Origin: Alphaproteobacteria bacterium
GTDB lineage: Bacteria; Pseudomonadota; Alphaproteobacteria; Reyranellales; Reyranellaceae
Reading direction: 5' to 3'
Assembly (NCBI GenBank): GCA_005884705.1
Contig: VBAF01000212.1
Span: forward strand, 1 to 15,680
DNA: 15,680 nucleotides
A program made the translations under genes and the position numbers. A model generated the notes under the pieces. The model saw only the letters and a program-made list of their open reading frames with translations, had not been told where the DNA came from and made no database searches. This document shows, in pieces, positions 9,943 through 15,680 of the stretch (position 1 is its first letter; each line of letters begins with the position of its first letter).

Positions 9943-11688
9943 ATGGCTAGCACGACGCACGACTCCTCCACGCCTGCAAAGCGTCGCTCGATCGGCTCGA
10001 TGCTGCGCCGGTTGCTGCCCAGGTTCCGGCGAAAGGTGCGTGCCGTCACGCGCCGCGAGACGCCGTCGATGCTGCGCCGGCGCCGCCACAGCCGGCGCCA
10101 TTCGCCGCTCACCCGCCGCATCCTGCTGCTCAACATCGTGCCGGTGGCGCTGCTCGCCCTGGGCGCGGTCTATCTCAGCGACTACGAAGACGAGTTGATC
10201 GACGCCGAGCTCGCCTCGCTGCTGGTCCAGGGCGAGATGGTCGCGGCCGGCATCGGCGAGGTCGCGGTGATCGGTGGCGAGACCACGGTCAACCGACTCG
10301 ACGCCGAAGCCGCCCGCCAGCTCCTCACCCGCCTGGTGCGGCCGACCGGCGTGCGGGCGCGGCTGTTCAGCGAGGCGGGCGAACTGCTGGGCGATTCGGC
10401 GGTGTTGAGCGAGACCGGCCGCATCCATGTCTCGCCGCTGCCGCCGCCGGAGGAGCCGGTCGAGCCGCCGCCGCAGCGCTGGGCCGACCGGATCGGCGAC
10501 TGGCTCGGCCGCCAGCTCTCGCGCTCCGACCGCTTCCCCGAATATGTCGAGCGGCCCGCGCCCACCCTGCGCGACTTCCCCGAGGCGGCGAGCGCCTTGC
10601 GCGGCTTCAACGCCTCGGCGGTGCGCATCATGGCCGACGGCCGGCTGCTGCTCAGCGCCGCCGTGCCGGTGCAGCGCTACAAGCAGGTGCTGGGCGCGCT
10701 GATGCTGACCCGCGACAACCGGGCGATCGCGGCCTCCCTGCGCGAGGTGCGCTACGACATGCTGACCATCGCGGTGGCGGCGCTCGGCATCACCGTCCTG
10801 CTGTCTCTCTATCTCGCCGGCACGATCACCCAGCCGATCGTGCGGCTCGCCCGCGCCGCCGACGAGATTCGCCTGGCGCGCGAGAGCCGGCCGGAGATCC
10901 CCGACCTCGGCAAGCGCGGCGACGAGATCGGCGACCTGAACGACGCCCTGCGCTCGATGACCGAGGCGCTGTGGCTCAGGATCAACACCATCGAGAGCTT
11001 CGCCGCCGACGTGGCGCACGAGCTCAAGAACCCCCTCACTTCCCTTCGATCGGCGATCGAGGTCGCGGCGCGGCCGACGCTCGAGCCCGAGCAGCGCGCC
11101 CGGCTGATGGCCATCGTGGTCCAGGACATCGAGCGCCTGAACCGGCTGATCTCCGACATCTCCGACGCCTCGCGGCTCGATGCCGAGCTGATGCGCGGCG
11201 AGGTCAAGACGGTCGACCTCAAGAGCCTGCTCGGCGACATGGTCAAGCATTACGGCGTGATCGCCGCACAGAAGGCCGGCGTCGAGGTCGAGCTCAGGCT
11301 GTCGGCCAATCCGCCCTATCTCGCGCACGGCCATGACGGCCGCTACGGCCAGGTTTTCCGCAACGTCATCGACAACGCGCTGTCGTTCAGCCCGCACGGC
11401 TCGCGCCTCCTGGTCGAGCTCAGCCGCGAACCGCGCAACGGGCCGTTCGTGGTGACGATCGACGACGAGGGTCCGGGCATTCCCGAGGACAATCTCGAAT
11501 CGATCTTCCAGCGCTTCTACTCCGAGCGGCCGAGCGAGCATTTCGGCCAGCACTCGGGCCTTGGCCTGTCGATCTGCCGGCAGATCATGGAGACCTATGG
11601 CGGCTCGATCTCCGCCACCAACCGCCGCGCCGCGGACGGCCGCGTGCTCGGCGCCCGCTTCACCGTGCACGTCCCGGCGGCGGCATGA
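9943..11688 (+). CDS. chvG: Sensor histidine kinase ChvG (ExoS)
   Basis: This 581-residue inner-membrane kinase is the partner of ChvI. After an unusually Arg-rich cytoplasmic N-terminus (about 1-59) come a membrane span at 60-79, a periplasmic sensor region (80-272) with a Pro/Glu-rich stretch near 165-178, and a second span at 273-294. A HAMP domain (about 295-345) leads to a HisKA domain with the phosphoacceptor H359 (FAADVAHELKNPLTS) and an HATPase domain. The HATPase shows N474/N478 (N-box), DDEGPGI at 507-513 (G1) and SGLGLSI at 538-544 (G2). The start at 9943 is the first ATG; 10000 and 10069 are alternatives still upstream of the first span. Length is close to rhizobial ChvG. Confidence 0.95.
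   Translation: MASTTHDSSTPAKRRSIGSMLRRLLPRFRRKVRAVTRRETPSMLRRRRHSRRHSPLTRRILLLNIVPVALLALGAVYLSDYEDELIDAELASLLVQGEMVAAGIGEVAVIGGETTVNRLDAEAARQLLTRLVRPTGVRARLFSEAGELLGDSAVLSETGRIHVSPLPPPEEPVEPPPQRWADRIGDWLGRQLSRSDRFPEYVERPAPTLRDFPEAASALRGFNASAVRIMADGRLLLSAAVPVQRYKQVLGALMLTRDNRAIAASLREVRYDMLTIAVAALGITVLLSLYLAGTITQPIVRLARAADEIRLARESRPEIPDLGKRGDEIGDLNDALRSMTEALWLRINTIESFAADVAHELKNPLTSLRSAIEVAARPTLEPEQRARLMAIVVQDIERLNRLISDISDASRLDAELMRGEVKTVDLKSLLGDMVKHYGVIAAQKAGVEVELRLSANPPYLAHGHDGRYGQVFRNVIDNALSFSPHGSRLLVELSREPRNGPFVVTIDDEGPGIPEDNLESIFQRFYSERPSEHFGQHSGLGLSICRQIMETYGGSISATNRRAADGRVLGARFTVHVPAAA
9997..10080. repeat. In-frame 15-bp direct repeat in the chvG N-terminus
   Basis: TCGATGCTGCGCCGG occurs at 9997-10011 and 10066-10080, 69 bases (23 codons) apart and in the same frame. 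Each copy encodes SMLRR followed by more basic residues. This may reflect an old in-frame duplication or simply basic-residue codon bias. Confidence 0.7.
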
Positions 11689-11701
11689 GGTGTTCCGGGG
11701 A

Positions 11702-11796
11702 GCGCGCCACTCCAGTGGCGCTTCTTGTCATCCTGAGCGCAGCGAAGGATCCTTCGGCTTCGCCTCAGGATGACAGGCGCCACTGGAGTGGCGCGC
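11702..11796. repeat. 95-bp long palindrome between chvG and hprK
   Basis: Nested inverted repeats form one long hairpin. The outer arms are 20 bp and perfect (11702-11721 with 11777-11796; core GCCACTCCAGTGGC). The middle arms are 12 bp and perfect (TGTCATCCTGAG at 11726-11737 with CTCAGGATGACA at 11764-11775). The inner arms are 6 bp (GCGAAG at 11742-11747 with CTTCGC at 11758-11763). The middle and inner section resembles a REP-like sequence (TCATCCTGAGCGCAGCGAAGGATC) that I recall as abundant between genes in many soil bacteria. The element fills almost the whole gap between the two genes and ends four bases before the hprK ATG. Confidence 0.95.
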
Positions 11797-11800
11797 GCCC

Positions 11801-12247
11801 ATGACGTTCATCCACGCCACTTCCGTCGCACTGCGTGCCAACGGCCAATGGCGCGCCGTGCTGCTGCGCGGGCCGTCGGGCGCGGGCAAGTCGGACCTGG
11901 CGCTGCGGCTGATCCAGGCGGGCGGGCGCCTCGTCGCCGACGACCAGACCCATCTCGCCCGGCGCGGCCGTTCGCTGATCGCCACCCCGCCGCCGGCGCT
12001 GGCCGGCATGATCGAGGTGCGCGGCCTCGGCATCGTGCGCTTGCCGCGCAACCAATTGCGGCCGCGGGCAGCGGCGGCCCTGCTGGTCGATCTCGTGCCG
12101 GCCGAGCGCATCGAACGGCTGCCCGAGCCGCAGACCGAGGCGCTGCTCGACGTCACCTTGCCGCGACTGGACCTCGCGCCGTTCGAGGCCTCCGCTGTTG
12201 GAAAGTTGTGGCTTGCCTTGACGCGCGGCGCGGCCGCATCATCGTAG
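11801..12247 (+). CDS. hprK: HPr kinase/phosphorylase, short alphaproteobacterial form
   Basis: This 148-residue cytoplasmic enzyme phosphorylates HPr on its regulatory serine and can remove that phosphate. It corresponds only to the C-terminal catalytic domain of the roughly 310-residue Firmicutes enzyme, as is usual in alphaproteobacteria. The Walker A loop is GPSGAGKS at 24-31, D47-D48 follow at a metal-binding position, and the family signature IEVRGLGIV lies at 71-79. The start at 11801 (MTFIHATSVAL) fits the family N-terminus. The nearest ribosome-binding candidate, GGAG at 11785-11788, is inside the right arm of the upstream palindrome and 12 bases away, so translation may be weak or structure-controlled. 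rapZ follows after 10 bases. Confidence 0.94.
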   Translation: MTFIHATSVALRANGQWRAVLLRGPSGAGKSDLALRLIQAGGRLVADDQTHLARRGRSLIATPPPALAGMIEVRGLGIVRLPRNQLRPRAAAALLVDLVPAERIERLPEPQTEALLDVTLPRLDLAPFEASAVGKLWLALTRGAAASS

Positions 12248-12257
12248 GGGCGCGGCC

Positions 12258-13211
12258 ATGCCCGACAGTTCGTCCTCCCCGGCGTCGATACCCCAACGCG
12301 TCACGCGTCGCCCGTTCGTGCTGGTCACCGGGTTGAGCGGCGCCGGCCGCGCCACCGCACTCCGCGCGCTGGAGGATCTGGGCTACGTCGCCGTCGACAA
12401 CGTGCCCTTGCCGCTGCTCGGCGACCTGATGCGCTCGACCGCCGGCAGCCCGGGCGAGATGGCCGCACCGCTCGCCTTCGGGGTCGACACCCGAACCTAC
12501 GGCTTCAGCGCCGAGGCGCTGGTGCGCCACCTGAACCAGCTCCAGCAGCGGCCCGACCTTGCCGCGCGCCTGCTCTATCTCGAGTGCGACACCGAGACGC
12601 TGCAGCGCCGCTATACCGAATCGCGCCGCCCCCATCCGGTGACACCCGACCGGCCGGTGGTCGATGGCATCGTCGAGGAGCGCAAGCAGATCGGCTGGAT
12701 GCGCGATTCGGCCGACGTCGTGATCGACACCTCGGCGCTGTCGCCGCATCAGTTCAAGCAGATCCTCTCCGGGCACTTCGCGCTCGGCCAGCCCATCGGC
12801 ACGCGCATCGCGGTGATGTCCTTCTCCTATCGCCGCGGCCTGCCGCGCGAGGCCGACCTGGTGTTCGACGTGCGCTTCCTCAAGAACCCGCACTACGTGC
12901 CCGAGCTCAAGCCGCTCACCGGACGCGACAAGTCGGTGGTCGACTACATCGCCACCGATCCCGACTACGAGCCGTTCATCGGCCGGCTCGAAGCCATGAT
13001 CGAGCCGCTGCTGCCGCGGTTCGACGCCGAGGGCAAGAGCTATCTGACCATCGCCGTCGGCTGCACCGGCGGCCGGCACCGCTCGATGGCGGTAGCTGAA
13101 CGGCTGGCGGAATGGTTGCGCGGCGCCGGCCGCTCGGTCACTCTGATGCACCGCGATACCGAGGTCCGGGGGGACGCGGTATCGGAGAGTGTTTGGGGCA
13201 GGGGCGTATGA
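12258..13211 (+). CDS. rapZ: RapZ-family nucleotide-binding regulator
   Basis: This 317-residue cytoplasmic protein belongs to the RapZ (YvcJ/YhbJ) family. In E. coli, RapZ is an RNA-binding adaptor controlling glmS through small RNAs; the role in alphaproteobacteria is not established by this sequence. The N-terminal nucleotide-binding loop reads GLSGAGRAT (25-33), followed by the family segment LEDLGYVAVDNVPLPLL (38-54). The C-terminal domain carries GCTGGRHRSMAVAERL (268-283). The P-loop has Arg in place of the usual Lys, which I recall as common in this class, and Ala in place of the Mg-coordinating Ser/Thr, which is less usual. Its stop overlaps the next start as ATGA (13208-13211). Confidence 0.93.
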   Translation: MPDSSSSPASIPQRVTRRPFVLVTGLSGAGRATALRALEDLGYVAVDNVPLPLLGDLMRSTAGSPGEMAAPLAFGVDTRTYGFSAEALVRHLNQLQQRPDLAARLLYLECDTETLQRRYTESRRPHPVTPDRPVVDGIVEERKQIGWMRDSADVVIDTSALSPHQFKQILSGHFALGQPIGTRIAVMSFSYRRGLPREADLVFDVRFLKNPHYVPELKPLTGRDKSVVDYIATDPDYEPFIGRLEAMIEPLLPRFDAEGKSYLTIAVGCTGGRHRSMAVAERLAEWLRGAGRSVTLMHRDTEVRGDAVSESVWGRGV

Positions 13212-13612
13212 TCGGACTCGTACTCGTGACGCACGGCAACCTTGCGCGCGAATTCCTCGCCGCGCTGGAGCATGTGGTCGGTCCGCAGCAATGCATCTCG
13301 ACGGTGTGCATCGGCGCCGAGGACGACATGGAGAAGCGGCGCGCCGAGATCCTCGAGCGGGCGCGAGCCTGCGATACCGGCGACGGCGTGATCGTGCTGA
13401 CCGACATGTTCGGCGGCACGCCGTCCAATCTCGCCATCTCGATCATGGAGCATGCGCGCATCGAGGTGCTGGCCGGCGTCAACCTGCCGATGCTGGTCAA
13501 GCTCGCCTCGGTTCGCAACCGGCCGATCACCGAGGCGGTGCGCATGGCCCAGGAGGCCGGCCGCAAGTACATCACCGTCGCGTCGCGGATACTGGCCAAG
13601 GAAGCCTCATGA
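13208..13612 (+). CDS. PTS EIIA component, mannose family, regulatory type
   Basis: This 134-residue cytoplasmic protein is an EIIA-Man-like phosphocarrier (often annotated ManX or PtsM) that receives phosphate from HPr. The phosphoacceptor is H9 in the opening MIGLVLVTHGN, and the conserved loop VIVLTDMFGGTPSN follows in the middle. No sugar-specific EIIB, EIIC or EIID is encoded nearby, so it is probably regulatory rather than for transport. The start at 13208 overlaps the rapZ stop by ATGA; a longer frame to 13112 is a shadow of rapZ. Its own stop overlaps the HPr start in the same way. Confidence 0.93.
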   Translation: MIGLVLVTHGNLAREFLAALEHVVGPQQCISTVCIGAEDDMEKRRAEILERARACDTGDGVIVLTDMFGGTPSNLAISIMEHARIEVLAGVNLPMLVKLASVRNRPITEAVRMAQEAGRKYITVASRILAKEAS

Positions 13613-13908
13613 CGGACGCCGCGGGGGACGGATCCCCCGGCTCGCTCAAGCGCACCCTGGCGATCGCCAACAAGCGCGGCCTGCACGCGCGCGCCGCCGC
13701 CAAGTTCGTCCGCACCGCGGGGCAGTACGACGCCGCCGTCCGCGTCGCCTTCAAGGGCCAGGACGTCTCGGGGCTGTCGATCATGGGGCTGATGATGCTT
13801 GCCGCCGGCATCGGCAGCACCATCGAGCTCACCTGCACCGGGCGCCAGGCGATGGAGGCGATGGTGGCGCTGAGCGCCCTGGTCGAGGGCAAGTTCGGCG
13901 AGGAGTGA
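13609..13908 (+). CDS. ptsH: Phosphocarrier protein HPr
   Basis: This 99-residue phosphocarrier takes phosphate from enzyme I and passes it to the adjacent EIIA. H26 is the catalytic histidine (GLHARAAAKFV). S57 (VSGLSIMGLMML) is the residue expected to be phosphorylated by HprK, which is encoded in the same unit; its flank is closer to the Gram-positive HPr type (SIMG) than to enteric HPr. The ATG at 13609 overlaps the EIIA stop and adds a short N-terminal extension of about 12 residues (TDAAGDGSPGS). Enzyme I is not in the window. The gene converges on the unrecognised membrane-protein gene only three bases beyond its stop. Confidence 0.95.
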   Translation: MTDAAGDGSPGSLKRTLAIANKRGLHARAAAKFVRTAGQYDAAVRVAFKGQDVSGLSIMGLMMLAAGIGSTIELTCTGRQAMEAMVALSALVEGKFGEE

Positions 13909-13911
13909 GAG

Positions 13912-14538
13912 CTACTTGTCCTTGCCGAAGTAGTAGCCGATCACCAGCGTGACGACCGGCAACAGCACCGAGCTCAGCACCTTCAGGAAGAACTCGGACG
14001 CTTCCGTCCAGTATGCCCACCCCTTGTCCGCCACGCCCACGGCGATGAACACGATGACGGCCACGATCAGATAGACGAAGGCGTTGACGATCAGCTTCGC
14101 GATTCGCGAGCGGTCGTCGAGTTCGCGCCGGCGCGACTCGTCGGCCAGAGCTTCCTTGGTCTCGGCGAGCAGGTTCCTGGACTTATCGAAGCGCGCGTCC
14201 AGGGTGGACTCCGACGGCGCGCCGGCACTGGACGAAGCGGTCGATGATGGCGCGCTCGGGGCAGGCGCGCTCGCGGCGGGCGCGCTCGGGGCGGGTGCGC
14301 TTGGGGCGGCCGCGCTTGGGGCGGGTGCGGACGCAGCGGCCACGGGAGCCGAAGAGGCGGACCCGCCGGCAGTGACGCCTGAGGCCGGCGCGGGCGTGGG
14401 AGCCGAACCCGAAGACACGAACCCGCCGGCGATGGATGTGGCGGCCGAGAGGGGCGCGGCCTCGGAAGTCGGGGTTCCTCCCCCCTCGGATGAGGATGTC
14501 GCCGGGTCACCCGTGGAGGAGGACGTCGGCTCCGCCAT
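13912..14538 (-). CDS. Unrecognised Pro/Ala/Ser-rich protein with two membrane segments
   Basis: I do not recognise a family. The 208 residues fall into a low-complexity N-terminal two thirds (1-110, rich in S, A, P, T and G, with an APAPSAP-type repeat at 69-99), a charged helical stretch (111-147, with many K/R/E/D) and two hydrophobic segments (149-170 and 182-203). The C-terminus is FGKDK, and there is no signal peptide. A tail-anchored hairpin with a long flexible arm is likely, but which side of the membrane the arm faces is unclear. The start at 14538 lies six bases after the stop of the upstream 67-residue gene, suggesting coupled translation. The gene uses codons like its neighbours, and the second gene's product may be its partner. 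Confidence 0.72.
   Translation of the reverse strand: MAEPTSSSTGDPATSSSEGGGTPTSEAAPLSAATSIAGGFVSSGSAPTPAPASGVTAGGSASSAPVAAASAPAPSAAAPSAPAPSAPAASAPAPSAPSSTASSSAGAPSESTLDARFDKSRNLLAETKEALADESRRRELDDRSRIAKLIVNAFVYLIVAVIVFIAVGVADKGWAYWTEASEFFLKVLSSVLLPVVTLVIGYYFGKDK
14252..14326. repeat. Five 15-bp tandem units inside the membrane-protein gene
   Basis: Five imperfect copies of a GCGCTCGGGGCGGGT-like unit run head to tail at 14252, 14267, 14282, 14297 and 14312; a sixth at 14327 is degenerate. On the minus strand they encode the five-residue APAPS-type repeats. Because the unit is 15 bp, copy-number change would keep the frame and only alter linker length. Confidence 0.9.
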
Positions 14539-14544
14539 GCGTGC

Positions 14545-14748
14545 CTAGGACTTGCTCACGCTGTTTTGCACGGTTTGCGACAGCGCGTCGGCCTGATCGA
14601 GCAGCTTCAGGATGACGCCTTCCAGCTCCCTGCGGGTCGGATCGTCCGACGACAGGCCTTGGATCTTCTCCCTGTACTCCTCCGCGAGCTTCACCAGCTC
14701 GCCGGCCTGCCTCGACAGGGCGAACAGGTTTTCATCGGGCTTTGCCAT
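14545..14748 (-). CDS. Unrecognised small helical protein (67 aa)
   Basis: No family is recognised. The 67 residues (MAKPDENLFALSRQAGELV ... QTVQNSVSKS) are predicted by eye to be almost wholly alpha-helical, with heptad-like leucines at 9-36 and 46-60, split by a turn at SSDDPT. No signal or membrane segment is present, so it is probably a small cytosolic coiled-coil protein. The start at 14748 is preferred over an upstream in-frame ATG at 14832 because it sits right after GAGGA and because a promoter-like sequence overlaps the longer reading. It is the first gene of a two-gene minus-strand unit. Confidence 0.7.
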   Translation of the reverse strand: MAKPDENLFALSRQAGELVKLAEEYREKIQGLSSDDPTRRELEGVILKLLDQADALSQTVQNSVSKS

Positions 14749-14754
14749 GGCGTC

Positions 14755-14784
14755 ATTATCCTCGTCGGTGCGGAAGCTCGTCAA
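14755..14784 (-). promoter_or_regulatory. Candidate promoter of the two-gene minus-strand unit
   Basis: On the minus strand TTGACG (14779-14784) is followed after 18 bases by GATAAT (14755-14760), close to a sigma-70-type -35/-10 pair. The expected start of transcription is about position 14748, the first base of the ATG. The -10 also overlaps the GAGGA that would serve as ribosome-binding site. If this promoter is used, the mRNA is leaderless. Confidence 0.45.
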
Positions 14785-14950
14785 CGATGCCGTTCGCATG
14801 CATGCCGCCGGGCCAGATAAAGCCGCCAACATATCGGCATAAAATCTTGCTTATATGTGGCAGGCGCCCGGCGTGGAGTGCTTTGAGGACGGCGGCGGGG
14901 ACTGATAGAACACGACCGCTTTCCCACCCTGAGAACCGCCGGAGCGCCGT
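14785..14950. promoter_or_regulatory. Upstream region of ahcY
   Basis: This stretch should carry the ahcY promoter. It contains a perfect 10-bp palindrome GCATGCATGC (14796-14805) and an ACATAT/ATATGT inverted repeat (14829-14834 with 14853-14858) in a locally AT-rich patch with TATA-like hexamers (14840-14856). I could not match it to a known SAM or SAH riboswitch by eye. Confidence 0.35.
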
Positions 14951-15680
14951 ATGGCCGACTACATCGTCAAGGATATCGGGCTCGCCGATTGGGGCCGCAA
15001 GGAACTCGACATGGCCGAGACCGAGATGCCCGGCCTGATGGCGATCCGCCGGGAATACGGGCCGAAGAAGCCGCTCAAGGGCGCGCGCGTCGCAGGCTCG
15101 CTGCACATGACCATCCAGACCGGCGTGCTGATCGAGACGCTGAAGGCGCTGGGCGCCGACGTGCGCTGGGCGTCATGCAACATCTACTCGACCCAGGACC
15201 ATGCCGCCGCGGCGATCGCCCAGGCCGGCACCCCGGTGTTCGCGGTCAAGGGCGAGAGCCTCGAGGAGTACTGGGATTACACCCACAGGATCTTCGCCTG
15301 GGGCGACGGCGGCGCGCCGAACATGATCCTCGACGACGGCGGCGATGCGACCCTGCTGGTCCATCTCGGCATCCGCGCCGAGAAGGACCCGTCGCTGATC
15401 GCCAAGCCGACCAACGAGGAGGAAGAGGTCCTCTACAAGGCAATCGCCAGGACCAACAAGGAGAAGCCCGGCTGGTACGCCAAGCTCGGCGCCGCGATCA
15501 AGGGCGTCACCGAGGAGACCACCACCGGCGTGCACCGCCTCTACACGATGGAGAAGGAAGGCAAGCTCCTGTGGCCTGCCATCAACGTCAACGACTCGGT
15601 CACCAAGTCGAAGTTCGACAACCTCTACGGCTGCCGTGAATCGCTGGTCGACGGCATCCGCCGCGGCACCGACGTGATGA
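14951..15680 (+). CDS. ahcY: Adenosylhomocysteinase, 5' part (gene runs off the window)
   Basis: This is the first 243 codons of S-adenosyl-L-homocysteine hydrolase, which splits SAH to adenosine and homocysteine with bound NAD and so relieves product inhibition of methyltransferases. The start at 14951 (MADYIVKDIGLADWGRKEL) has GGAG six bases upstream. Family segments are LHMTIQTGVLIETLKALGA (51-69), WASCNIYSTQDHAAAAI (73-89), ILDDGGD (126-132), VTEETTTGV (186-194) with the catalytic Glu, and VNDSVTKSKFDN (213-224) containing the catalytic K219 and D223. Usual length is about 430-470 residues, so roughly half is present; the remainder, with the NAD-binding loop, lies beyond the edge. Confidence 0.96.
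   Translation, partial: MADYIVKDIGLADWGRKELDMAETEMPGLMAIRREYGPKKPLKGARVAGSLHMTIQTGVLIETLKALGADVRWASCNIYSTQDHAAAAIAQAGTPVFAVKGESLEEYWDYTHRIFAWGDGGAPNMILDDGGDATLLVHLGIRAEKDPSLIAKPTNEEEEVLYKAIARTNKEKPGWYAKLGAAIKGVTEETTTGVHRLYTMEKEGKLLWPAINVNDSVTKSKFDNLYGCRESLVDGIRRGTDVM

Noticed and set aside
11702..11796. Possible insertion-sequence remnant with terminal inverted repeats
   Set aside because: There is no transposase sequence between the arms, the arms nearly meet, and no target duplication is visible. A REP-like palindromic repeat fits better.
13112..13207. N-terminal extension of the EIIA protein by 32 residues
   Set aside because: It overlaps the rapZ C-terminus in another frame and is unlike the family. 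The ATGA-coupled start at 13208 gives the standard opening with the catalytic His at position 9.
14785..14950. Possible SAM or SAH riboswitch before ahcY
   Set aside because: I looked for the conserved cores of known SAM and SAH classes and saw none. Only small dyads are present.

Overview
The window is GC-rich, densely coding chromosomal DNA, most likely from an alphaproteobacterium. The key evidence is the block pckA / HugZ-like gene / chvI-chvG / short hprK / rapZ / EIIA-Man-type protein / HPr / ahcY. This arrangement is characteristic of Rhizobiales and Rhodospirillales-type genomes, and the short, kinase-domain-only HprK is an alphaproteobacterial form. I cannot name the genus. I see no rRNA, tRNA, insertion sequence, prophage or CRISPR array.

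Layout. (1) 1-3245, minus strand: a CUT1-type sugar ABC importer without its ATPase in view. It has two permeases joined by an ATGA overlap, then a Tat-exported binding protein whose reading frame is broken by one apparent extra base near 371-372. (2) 3246-3599: a gene-free stretch with a 3 x 14-bp tandem repeat and several small dyads. (3) 3600-8150, minus strand: pckA, a membrane-anchored class III adenylate/guanylate cyclase with an extracytoplasmic sensor region, and a VanA-like Rieske oxygenase, closely packed and probably partly co-transcribed. (4) 8323-9054, minus strand: a HugZ/pyridoxamine-phosphate-oxidase-like protein. (5) 9182-13908, plus strand: chvI, chvG, hprK, rapZ, an EIIA-Man-type protein and HPr. 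The last three are coupled by tight spacing or ATGA overlaps, and a 95-bp long palindrome sits between chvG and hprK. (6) 13912-14748, minus strand: a convergent pair of unrecognised small genes, one a helical soluble protein and one a Pro/Ala/Ser-rich protein with two membrane segments. (7) 14951-15680, plus strand: the 5' part of ahcY, running off the end.

How the genes may work together. The plus-strand block couples an envelope/acid-sensing two-component system (ChvG/ChvI) to a regulatory PTS branch: HprK phosphorylates HPr on a serine, HPr passes phosphate to EIIA, and RapZ is a co-encoded nucleotide/RNA-binding regulator. Across the divergent promoter region lie gluconeogenic PckA and a cyclase that can make cyclic nucleotide in response to an extracytoplasmic signal. 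A carbon-status theme is therefore plausible, but the link between the cyclase and the PTS branch is inference. The most interesting non-genic features are the palindrome that contains the hprK ribosome-binding region, the smaller hairpin before chvG, and a strong promoter-like sequence that would start transcription at the ATG of the unrecognised 67-aa gene.
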